This document shows, piece after piece, positions 11,001-23,800 of a DNA stretch of 64,000 nt. A program made the position numbers and the translations under genes. The stretch spans positions 63,104,728 to 63,168,727 of the forward strand of contig NC_088716.1 of NCBI RefSeq assembly GCF_963576615.1, read 5' to 3'. Each line of letters starts with the position of its first letter. Within the stretch, counting starts at the first letter, position 1. The DNA comes from Watersipora subatra. Taxonomy: Eukaryota; Bryozoa; Gymnolaemata; Cheilostomatida; Watersiporidae. Below the pieces are notes generated by a model. It was not told the DNA's origin and ran no database searches. It worked only from the letters and a program-made list of their open reading frames with translations.

Positions 11001-14000
11001 TCTGTTTTACTAGCCAACTTTGAGGAATATTACAGCAAGAGTGGTGTAAATACAGTGATCATGCCTTTTGCTATGTAAGCTTTCAGCTGAATGAGAAAAA
11101 GCATTTCAAGTGGACAGACAAATGACTCAGGTAAGTGGCTAAGTGGTAAGGTAAGTGACTAAGGTAAGTGGGTGGATGCTGTTTAATTCATAGACTGATG
11201 AAACAGGACGCTGCCTCGAAACAATCACGAGTGAGCGCTTGTGTTTTAAACAGATAATGAGAAGGCTAAGCAGAGGGACACCTACAGATAATGCTGGCTG
11301 TATCTTTACACTACCCACGTAGTTGAGATGTACGTATGAGCCGATCCTGTAGGAGCCAATAAAACAGACTACATCAACGTGTAGAAAAATTCAACAATTT
11401 AGTTTTTTATTAATACTTTTTTAAGTTTTTGTTGAACAAGTTGAAAAATAAGAAATGTATTAATAACTTATGTATTTTGACAGACCGTAAGTATATTAAA
11501 CTTTGAATAGGTTGACAATTATAGATAGCTGTATAAAAAAGCAGACAACTCACCTTCCTTTGAAAAAAGCTATGTAGATGATAGAGCCGTAATAGTTGGC
11601 AAATTGGAAGAGGTACATTTTGCAAGTGAACGCATCTTCCCATTCACTTTCGTACTTCCAAGTCTCTGAATAAATATTTAAAAAATTCTTCATTAAGCCT
11701 CTATAAAGTTTCAGTAAGTTTTTATACAGTCTCAGTGGGTCTCTATGCACCCTCATTATGTTTCCATACAACCTCATTAGGTCTCTATACACCCTCATTA
11801 AGTTTCTATACAACCTCATTATGTCTCTATACAGCCTCATTATGCCTCTATACAGCAGCTTCATTAGGGCTCTATACACCCTCACTATGTCTCTATACAG
11901 TCTCAACAGGTCTCTATACAGTCTCACTAGGTTTCTTCTCATTCCATTACATTCTCAATCTAACAACAAGTTGGATTTGCTGCCAGCCATTACAACTATC
12001 AAACTATCTGATTGGCTCTGGCTGACTGACCAACTAACAGGAAGCTATGTCTTAAGATGTACTTACCAAGGCTATGTCTTAAGATGTACTTATCAAGGCT
12101 ATGTCTTAAGATGTACTTACCAAGGCTATGTCTTAAGAAGTCTATGTCTTAAGATGTACTTACCAAGGCTATGTCTTAAGATGTACTTATCAAGGCTATG
12201 TCTTAAGATGTACTTACCAAGGCTATGTCTTAAGATGTACTTACCAAGGCTATGTCTTAAGAAGTCTATGTCTTAAGATGTACTTACCAAGGCTGTCTTG
12301 AGATGTACTTACCAAGGCTGTCTTAAGATGTACTTACCAAGGCTATGTCTTAAGATGTACTTATCAAGGCTATGTCTTAAGATGTACTTACCAAGGCTAT
12401 GTCTTAAGATGTACTTACCAAGGCTATGTCTTAAGATGTACTTACCAAGGCTGTCTTGAGATGTACTTACCAAGGCTGTCTTAAGATGTACTTACCAAGG
12501 CTATGTCTTAAGATGTACTTATCAAGGCTATGTCTTAAGATGTACTTACCAAGGCTATGTCTTAAGATGTACTTACCAAGGCTATGTCTTAAGATGTACT
12601 TACCAAGGCTATGTCTTAAGAAGTCTATGTCTTAAGATGTACTTACCAAGGCTGTCTTGAGATGTACTTACCAAGGCTGTCTTAAGATGTACTTACCAAG
12701 GCTATGTCTTAAGACGTACTTACCAAGGCTATGTCTTAAGATGTACTTACCAAGGCTATGTCTTAAGAAGTCTATGTCTTAAGATGTACTTACCAAGGCT
12801 GTCTTGAGATGTACTTACCAAGGCTGTCTTAAGATGTACTTACCAAGGCTATGTCTTAAGACGTACTTACCAAGGCTATGTCTTAAAATGTACTTACCAA
12901 GGTGAGTAAGAAATACAGCCAGTTTTTCGTAGACCTTATTAAGGATAGCAATAGCCACCACAGAGATACAGGCTGCAGTCACTGAGGTAATGAGAGAAGC
13001 CTGAGATCTGATGAGATCATTTCCTTGGTTATAAAGAGGGACGGCGATGAATATCCTGTAGAGAATCACTGACAAGATGGCCGCCAGCACCACACATAGC
13101 TAAAAAAGAATGATTGTAAATGTTAAACCGTCTGCGTAATTATTAGCGTCGCGAACAAACAAATAATTAATAAGTATATGAGCTGCGAGAGACTTCTGGA
13201 ATATTGTAATCCCGACAATTCTAAGTGCACTTGTAGCAAAAAATTATTCCAACACCTACGCCATTTTGAACAGAAATAATTAGCTTATGTAGTGCAAACT
13301 TGAAAATTTTCCATTCAGCTAGTCAACTCACCAGAAAAAAGATGGAGATAATGGAAGGGACAAATCTGAGACATCTCTCTAGTGACGGCATATGTGGCTC
13401 ATAGTCATGGGTAATCGGGTTCTTCTTCTTGCTCACCACTACAGCTTGGTATTCTGGCCGAATGTTTTGCTGAACGGCAACAAAAATAGTTAAAGAAATT
13501 GAGTGAATCAATTCACTCAATTTCTGTATATTTATATACATATTTATTTATAAATAAAATATTTATAAATAAAATATTTATAAGTAAAATTATTATAACT
13601 AAAATGTTTATAATTGTCGCAACAAATAAAACAAAAGCGTGTGGAAAAGCTTACCTCATTTTCTTCAAAATCAGCAACGTCCCAGTCGTACTGAAGCCTG
13701 GCCTGGTGTCTCTTCCAAAACTCCATAAAGAAGGTTGTCCAAAGTGCCATGAAAATAGCAAAGAATATCGTTGCTGGGTTGTCCACGACATAGGTGGCCT
13801 AAAAATTCCAGAATAAAGCATTTAGATACAGTTATTTGACTTGTGTCGCCAAAGCACTGCCTCCAGGCTCTGTTAATGCCATATACAGTATTAGCTCCAT
13901 AGCTTCTCAAGACTACTGACCTTGCTGTAGAGACACGACTGGTTTAAGAACCAGTAAGGGCAGATGTTATCGCACTGAGGACACATGATTATGTCTCCAT

Positions 14001-17000
14001 TTGTTGTACAGATATCTCTACTCGTAGAGTCTGATGAAATCGTAGCGAGACCGTATATGGAAACGATAATACCGACTATTGATGCTGGAACCAACATAAG
14101 GGTGTAGAAACCAAGCCAACTAAAGTATATGCCGGCTTTTTCTCCAAAATAATGCCTAAAAATAGAATATAACCGGGTGTGCATAACGGAGCAAACTTTA
14201 GCGCTCAAAAATACAAAAGTCATACAATCCAGAGGGTTAAAAAGCTATATTTAGCACACATTGTATAGCATTATCGAGTTGAAGGGCTATAGCTCGTGCA
14301 CACGGTATAGCATGATAGGGTTAAAAAGCTTTATCTAGCACACACACACCGTATAGCATCATAGGGTTGCTCTTTCATAAAAACTCCTGGTCGAGCCCAT
14401 TCATAGTACAGCTCTTGTCGTTTATTCTCAGGCTTTTGAATTCCATCACCTTCAAGTTTGTATGGCCCGTCATGCAAAGGGTAGTAGGAGACGATTATTC
14501 CCTGATTGAAAAGTCGTCGCACACCTGGATGGATAAATCAAATACTACATGCTATGTGGTAACTACACTTTCCTTCTAATAAAATACGTATCTCATCCAA
14601 TGTTCATAACATAATTTAAATAAATTATAGAATATGTAAACTATAAAACTATAGAAAAGTAGACTATAGAATAAGTAGATTATAGAATAAGTAGACTACA
14701 GAATAAGTAGACTACAGAATAGGTAGACTATAGAATAAGTAGACTACAGAATAAGTAGACTACAGAATAGGTAGACTATAGAATAAGTAGACTATAGAAT
14801 AAGTAGACTATAGAATAAGTAAACTATAGAATAAGTAGACTATAGAATAAGTAGACTATAGAATAATTAGACTATAGAATAAGTAGATTATAGAATAAGT
14901 AGACTATAGAATAAGTAAACTATAGAATAAGTAGACTATAGAATAAGTAGACTATAGAATAAGTAGACTATAGAATAAGTAAACTATAGAATAAGTAAAC
15001 TATAGAATAAGTAGACTATAGGATAAGTACACTATAGAATAAGTAGACTATAGAATAAGTAGACTATAGAATATGTAGACTATAGAATAAGTAGACTATA
15101 GAATAAGTAGACTATAGAATAAGTAGACTATAGAATAAGTAGACTATAGTATAAGTAGAATATTGAATAAATAGTCTATAGACTACTTATTCAATAGTCT
15201 ATAGGTTCAATTGAAGTAAATCCTTCAATTTACTTATTCTATAATAGAATAAGTAAATTGAAGGATTTCAAAGAACAATACATATTTAACTATCTGATAT
15301 CTTCTTACCAAATTGCTGTTGCTCTTCTCCATATCTAGTCCTGAGTAGCACCTCGTGCACCATTCGACCTCGCTGAGCATTTGAGAAGAAGTTAGGTTTT
15401 GGGACGTCTGGTCCATCATATCCAATAAACCTATAATAACAAGTCATAGCAGGAGTCCATCGTATTTAATAAACCTATAATAAAAAGTCATAGCAGGTGT
15501 CCATCATATCCAATAAACCTATAATAAAAAGTCATAGCAGGTGTCCATCATATCCAATAAACCTATAATAATAAGTCAGCAGAAGTGGTAAGTATATTAA
15601 ATTGTTGTGGCTCCCTATGAATAGTTCTCCACAGACTTAGAAACAGGCTTACTCCCCCATCCTTAATTAAACTCTCCCAGTTCCTAATTGGTTTGCTGGA
15701 CTCTCTATGTCAGGACTAAGGCGCTCATGCAATGTGAAGATCAAGTGATTTTTTGTGAGCTGAGCTAGAGAATTTAAGGAGCTAAAGTCTCACAAGGCTT
15801 GCTGGTGAATTTTAAGACTTCCCTGCTGAGATTCTAAGGCTATAAGAAATAAAGCCAGCCATGCTGTCTCTAGAGCTCTCTATGAGAAATTAGTCTCTGA
15901 CACATATCGTAACTGATTTTGTTCAATTGATGAGCCAGAGCAGAGGAAACCCTCCTACCACTTCTGGCATGAGATATGTATTTGGTAAAGCATTTCATTT
16001 ATCGCATGGCACTTACTCACGACCATAGTAGAACCGGCAGCAGACCTTACATGATGCCAAATGATCTTTTTGAGGCAGCTGTAGAAGCAAGTGTAGAACT
16101 ATGCGTACACACTGTAGTTAGTCATATAGCAGTACACTGTCATTTTATGGCTACTCTAAACCAAACTTAGCATTACGATTAGGATTGTTATCAATACGCC
16201 TTTTTACATATGGTACTTAGGCTATTATGAATGTAAAGGACAATGACCCGTTTGAATAGACCGTTATAAAGGATATACTTTTACCAACCTCTGTTACAAT
16301 GAAGAGATTAAATTAAAAGAACTTTTATTAAACGCATACGGACTCATTTATATTATACGAAATGAATAATTAAAGCTCTAGAGATACAGTATACTATGTG
16401 ATAATATTTTTATTTTATTATATACAAAATAAAACATTATATTCATTAATGTATTTTGTCAAGGTTGCTTAATACTATTATAGTATTTCCTTATGCTCGC
16501 TGAGATGTAAAAGGTCTCCCTCAACCTTCCTTCAATTTATTCTATTTTCTGTTCACCCTCCTCTTCCAATAGCTTTGCTTTATTTACTAACATTCCTGTA
16601 GAAATGTCTATGAAATTCAATTTTGTGTAATTAAGAGTTACTTTCTCTCTATTCTGAATATTGGAAACCGAAAGCTGAGGTAAATAGAGCAAAGCTCTAT
16701 CTATAGAGGTAAGAAAACATTTTCAAGCATGCGATCTAGTTCATTTCTCTGTACAAACATGTATGTCACAATATCAACAAAGGGAATGTAGAAATTTAAT
16801 TTTTGAAAAGTTGACAAGTACAAAGTGTTGCTTTAGAGAGTTAAGTTTTATTATTATTGGGTAGAGGTCTGCCTCAAGTCTTACAAAAGTCAGCATTAGT
16901 ATTTTATACCTTCTTTGTTGACCTTCATTATGAACATACAAGGATTATTAGGTCTGCATTTCCTGAACAGGACAACCCACGAGGTACATTTCTACTGACA

Positions 17001-20000
17001 CGTTCTCCAGACCAACAACTATAGCTTCAATTGATATCTCTATACAAAAACAGAGCAAAATTTTCTCTTACGTCACAACACTGCCAAATATTACGACGAG
17101 TAGGACTGTAGAGATGATGCAACAGCCTAGTAGCAGCGTAGCAACTTGTTTATAAATGTCAGATAGGCATGACATTCTAAGTGGCAGGGAGCGTAAGTAA
17201 AAGGCAAAGCTTCAACGCGCAGTTTTTATAGTACAAAAATATATAGCGAGGAAATGAGATGGCGGAAAAAATTACTATTCCGAGATTGTTTTCAACTACT
17301 TGATAAGCTAATAGTTCCGGAAAAGTCAAAAGTCTTGCAAAACGCACTATGATTTTCATCCTCGGCATATGCCACTTGAGCTATGGTTATAAAGGCTGTG
17401 GCTTGTCACTATATAAAACAAAACCTGGTTATTGGTCTGAAAACTGAAGCAAAAACAACCGGCTTTGGGAAAACAAGCTAGCGTAAAGCTGTGCAAAGCA
17501 CACAAACCGTGCTTGACACAAGCGCTATAAAACCTGTTTGGGCAGCATACCATCTGTAATTAAACATTGAGAATAAATATACAGGTACGAGCATGCTAAA
17601 CTGAAGTACATGGTTTGCTACTAAAAGAAATTAACACAGTCTGGTAGAAAACAAAAGAGTCACTAGCTCACAGCGCTATCTGGTTATGGCTGGGCAAGCA
17701 GTTACAGCTATGCTACGTGCTAGTTGCAATGGGAAACCTATTGCATGCTGAAACACAAAGAAACAAACACAGTGTAAAGAAAGAAACTGGAGTGCTATGC
17801 TAGCGGAGTCGTCTTCTTAACACACAGTCTTTGAAGAGTATTTGAGAGATAACGAATTTATACAGAATGATCTATTACTTTAAAAGGTTTATATGGGTGT
17901 GCAGAGAAACTCGATCTTTACATGAACTATACCTCCCATCAAATATAACATCTATGTTAACCTTTGTGAATTGTCTAAACATTTTACAGACTCCCGAAGA
18001 CCAATAGAAAAAGACGATGAAACCTCGAGCTCCGCAGTGAACTTACTTCCCGTCTTTAAAGAAAGGAGAAGTGAAGAAGTCTTCTTCCTCCTCAACGTTA
18101 GGCTTGAACACACCGGTTGGAGAGCAGCATTGAGCAGCGATGGGGGTGTCTATGTCATTCACCTATATAATAGGCAGCATAATTCTATCATGGTACTAAG
18201 TCTGACTTCAGACATATAACTTTATTGAGTACAATATAGAAAAGCGACTAGACACACAGACTGTTGCTATCGCATATCCTTGATTATACACGTAACAATA
18301 TAAATATTCTAACGATACTTCAGCAACAATATTAGAATAGAATTAGAATAGTTTTAAAGGTTGACTTGCAACAAAATTCACATTACAGTTAATTAGTATC
18401 AAAAGATTCACCGTGTCTTACTCTGTTGTGTTGTAGGTGCAAAATATGTGGAAATGTGATTACAAGCTCTTAAAAGCTAAAAAAACGAAAAGCCGCCGTA
18501 GATTGGAATCTCTTTATTTCTCTGACGTAGTCATTACATTTGGTTATTGTCTTGTCACGTGATGTTCTCGCGTGAATTGAAAGGCCAATAAAAAGCTCAA
18601 TATAAAGCTTGTCGTAGCACTAGTTTATGACAAACACTTCGGGTTTTACCGAAGACCCCGTATCAAATATAGATGCTCGCTACTTTACAGTTTTATTTCG
18701 GCTTGATCTAATTGTCAAGTCGTAATCTGATCATGCGACCCAATACTTCGCAAATAATTTCTGCAGCGCTTTTCGATTATCACAAGTGACCAACAGCCTC
18801 GTCATGATTATCAAACAATGATATGTACTCCTTCGAGCTAAGGTTAAAAATTAAACGAATTTTTACGGTAAGTTATAAGATATCACTGCTAAAAGTGACA
18901 GCATTACAATGACGATAAAACAGACGCGTAAGAACAATAGACATGGTTTTATTGAATGTGTGAAGTATAATTGTGAAAATAGTTCGACGAATAAGGTTGC
19001 ATGAAAGTGTAAACAGAAGCCATCTCCTACAACTACGTCCCATTTGAGCCGTTTTGGAAAAAGAATCCAAACTACGGCGGTCTCATGTGACTGCGATTAA
19101 TTGTTCGTTTTTTAGCTTTTAAGAGCTTGTAATCACATTTCCACATATTTGGCACCTACAACACAGTAGAGTAAGACATGGTGAACCTTTTGATACCAAA
19201 TAACTGTAATGTGAATTTTCTTGCAAGTCAACCTTTAAGAATGTAAGGTTGCAAGTAAGCGTTTAATATATTTTTCAACATGACGCCAATCATTTAGTAG
19301 CGTCGGTAGTGGCTGCCGGTAGTGGCTGCCGGTGTGGCTGTAGTGGCAACAAAATATTTGCACGACATGTCAGTGATGGATTCCATTGGTGGGTGTAGTC
19401 AGGCCTTCACTCCCACAATACCAGAACAACAGAGCTGACTTACTTTCAGAATAACGGCGATGACTTACTTTTAAAATAACAAGGTTGACATACTTCCAGA
19501 ATAACAGAGTTGACATACTTCCAGAATAACAGAGTTGACTTACCCGAATAGGCATCTTGATTTTGAGAACTTCGGCGTAGACGAGGCAGAGTTTCCAGGG
19601 CATGTGAACTTTACAGTAGTAGGTGGCCATGTCTTGGGAAAACTAAAATACAAATAAGAAAATAGCGGAGTGAGGAAATGTGCTAGCGTTCTGGAAATAA
19701 GATAGTATTTCATCATATTTTGTATCTAATTATAGTCAGATTGTAGATTGTTTGGGAGATTTATGATAAATGCATATGTGCAAAAAACTCACAAAAATTA
19801 TTCATCAACACTGTCGCAAACCCTTGTACCGAAATCTCATCAACAAATTTAACCATTTTTGTGTAGAGTCGTTTAAGTATAATGATGATACAAAACACAT
19901 ATAAACATATTTAAATATGTTATCAAGTCTTTGAAAGGTTACTGCAATATCTTAAAACTAAACCATCTGATCGGATTATACATAAATAGACAGACTATTT

Positions 20001-20735
20001 TGGCCAAAAATCGCGATAAAAATTTGACAAGCTTTTTCTAATCAAAATAAAGACCGGCTAACGAAACGTCAATAAGGCAGTGCGACAAATAGTAGAACTA
20101 TTAAGTCGTGCGCATTTCACAAGAAAAACGTGCACATTTCACCAGTCTATGGCATTGTCTAATTGTCAGAGATTTCTGTAATTAACGTAAAAGTAATGAA
20201 AAGTAATCGTTTCTTTTTTGCTGATTCTACGGGATTCTGACATTTTGGGCACTTATAATGAGTATTTTGATATTCCAACTGATGTCAAAAGCAGTAAAAA
20301 TAAAGGACATTATGATGATATTTTTCTAACAATTCTCACAATATTACCTATAAGATTATTACAATATTTAATTGTAAGAATAATTATTCGATTTTATAAG
20401 ATTTAGTTATAAGAATAATTATTCGAATTTACAAGATCGAAGTATATAGTGACCGATGGTGTGCAATATGTTACTGTTATTATTTTTCTAAAAATTTTGT
20501 TGATGGTACTACAGCTGTGCTCAATATTGCAGTACTGCCAAGCCATTTTTAATACCTGCAAAATTAAGTGATAGGCCTACATTTTCTTATAGATATACAT
20601 CTATTTCTATGACAATCGACTAAAATCTGTTTAAATTCAGCATAATTCTTTAGATATAAATACAGAAATCTAGATAAATATCACAACTTCTTGATATTGG
20701 TTGCTATGACCAATGATATACAGCCTCCCCCCAAG

Positions 20736-20813
<78 letters not shown>

Positions 20814-23800
20814 TACACAGCAGCTTGCCATTTTACTTCTAATATTGCATTTCTCCTATTGCAGGGAAAGATATAAACATATAATCTTTTCCTTTCATTA
20901 TTGCTGTTTGTTGTACATAATAACACCCAGTGCATTACAGCTACCATTGCAGCTACCATTGCAGTTCTCCTATTGCACTGCAGTGCCATTTGACTGCTAA
21001 TATTGCATTTTTCAACCAGTAGTACCCTTTCTTTTTTTCATTATCATTTTGGTCGTGGGCTGTATGACAGTGAAATTCCTAGTTAATAACGGTCAAAAAT
21101 TATAAAAAACTATTTAATAGCCTAAAAATAAAAAGTATATTAGAAAGTATTTCAAAAGTTTTGAAACCTTTTTATCTTCAATTTCCAGTTCGACACCCTT
21201 TTCCTTCAGCTCCTCAAAAAACTTCTCTCGTTTCTCTATATCTTCTGCATCTTTTATGTCTTGATATGCGAGGACATAATCTATTCTCCTTTCTCCATCT
21301 CTGAACATGAGCGACTCTCTATCTGGTACTTCATTCTAGACAAGAAAAATATAATCAAATATTTATGAGTCAGCCCAAGTGTTGAACAAGTTTAAACAAA
21401 GTCTGTTTGACAGAGGGGAACTACAATTTTTAAATCTTTGAACCACAATGTGCATTGACAGTTAATAGCGTAAAACTTCTGGACATTTTAGTTGATGGCA
21501 TTGTTGTCAGGTGACAAGTATTGTCAGGTGACAAGTATTGTCAGGTGACAAGTATTGTCAGGTGACAAGTATTGTCAGGTGACAAGTATTGTCAGGTGAC
21601 AAGTATTGTCAGGTGACAAGTATTGTCAGGTGACAAGTATTGTCAGGTGACAAGTATTGTCAGGTGGCTAGTATTGTCAGGTGACAAGTATTGTCAGGTG
21701 ACAAGTATTGTCAGGTGACTAGTATTGTCTGGTGACAAGTATTGTCAGGTGACAAGTATTGTCAGGTGACAAGTATTGTCAGGTGACAAGTATTGTCAGG
21801 TGGCTAGTATTGTCAGGTGACAAGTATTGTCAGGTGACAAGTATTGTCAGGTGACAAGTATTGTCAGGTGACAAGTATTGTCATGTGACAAGTATTGTCA
21901 GGTGGCAAGTATTGTCAGGTGACAACTATTGTCAGGGGACTAGTATTGTCAGGTGACAAGTATTATCAGGTGACAAATATTGTCAGGTGACAAGCATTGT
22001 CAGGTGACAAGTTCTGTCAGGTGACAAGTACTGTCAGGTGACAAGTATTGTCAGGACAAGTATTGTCAGGTGACAAGTATTGTCAGGTGACAGGTATTGT
22101 CAGGTGACAAGTATTGTCAGGTGACAAGTATTGTCAGGTGACAAGTATTGTCAGGTGACAAGTATTGTCAGGTGACAAGTATTGTCAGGTGACAAGTATT
22201 GTCAGGTGACAAGTATTGTCAGGTGACAAGTATTGTCAGGTAACAAGTATTTTCAGGTGACAAGACTTAGTATTCTCAGCAAGCAATGCTTTCAGCTTGT
22301 TAGATACCTTCATGTATCAATATATAAGTGATAGTTGAATGTAGTTACATAAAAGGTAATATGTAACACAAATTACAAATCATAATAACTTATAGATGGT
22401 GGCTCTTGAATTTTTCTTGTTTACATTTAGCCTTACACAACTTCCATTAACACTTACTTCTGAACATACCCTTACAAGTAAGAAACATGCAATGGAATTT
22501 AAATGAAGTTTGGATAGTATAAATATTCTCTTATCAAAGCATTTCTCATTGATCTGTTGAAGCGATCGGTGTTACATTGTACAAGTGGGAGATTTGTAGA
22601 AGCGGGAGTGCAGTAGAAGTGCATGCACAACAATCACAAACTTATTATTCACAAGCTCAACCCACACAAACAAAACTGCTCAAAGTCAGGAAGGGGTGTT
22701 AGAGTGTAAAACCCAAGCCTATCTTTAAACAATGTACGGAACAATATGGGTGCGACGTCTGGTACAATATGGGTGCGACGTCTGGTACAATATGGGCGCG
22801 ACGTCTGGTACAATATGGGCGCGACGTCTGGCCGGTGGTCGAAAACAAAACAATACTAAGATAGGGCATAACTGTAAGCTTTGATATGCTGGACGCAAAG
22901 TAGCGGGATAGATAGGACAACAGCGGTCATTCTCGTCTCTCACCAAGAGGACTATAGTTGGCATATTTACAGAACTAAAAGGTCAAGGTCAAGGTGCTTA
23001 AAGAAACCAGAGTAGCAGCGATGTGTCTGGCTACATTCACTCACACAATCAGTTATATGGTCACTGCACGAGCACAACGAATATGATTTTAAATAGTTGT
23101 TTGCTGTAACCTTCCAATGCTGTGCTACAGAAAGTAGGTCTATGGGCTGTACCTACCCGGACAGGTCCACTACTCTAAAAAGACAAGCGTAGTCAAACGC
23201 AGTATTAGTATAAGGGCTCAAACTAACATTAAGGTTAAAACACATGGAGATTAGCTGCAGAAATAGAGGAACAGACAGTTCTGTACAGAAAATCGACAAA
23301 CAGAAAGTCTGTGCAGACTGTACAGTTTATTTCTGTACGGAATGTACAAAAAAGACTATTTGAGTAAAAAACCAACCGATCACCTGCTACTATAGCCTGT
23401 CTTGACAAGCTGTTGTTTTTGCGTAGTTGTCCCCCCGTCGAGCGGCGAGCAACAACAGTTGCTCGCCGCTCGACGGGGGACAACTACGCAAAAACAACAG
23501 CTTGTCAAGACAGGCTACTGCTACTAGTGCACTAGTACAACTAGACTGTACGCTTATCATATCTAGATGGAAGGGTACCAGCACCAGCGCTCATAGTTTC
23601 TTAAACAGGCTAATGGTATTATCATGACCAACGGCTACAGCCAAAAGTTAACCTATTCCCTTGTTAGTCGTGTTCCCTCAAATTAAAAAACCTTAGCAAA
23701 TATAATTCATGAGAATGAGAGATGAAATTATGCAATTACCTCGTCAGCATTATTGATGCCGATGACGACGTCATTTACAGAAGAAGCTCCACCGTATCCG

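Noticed and set aside
23393..23517. Rho-independent terminator
   Set aside because: Perfect hairpin, but no U-run follows and the genome is eukaryotic; treated as a palindrome.
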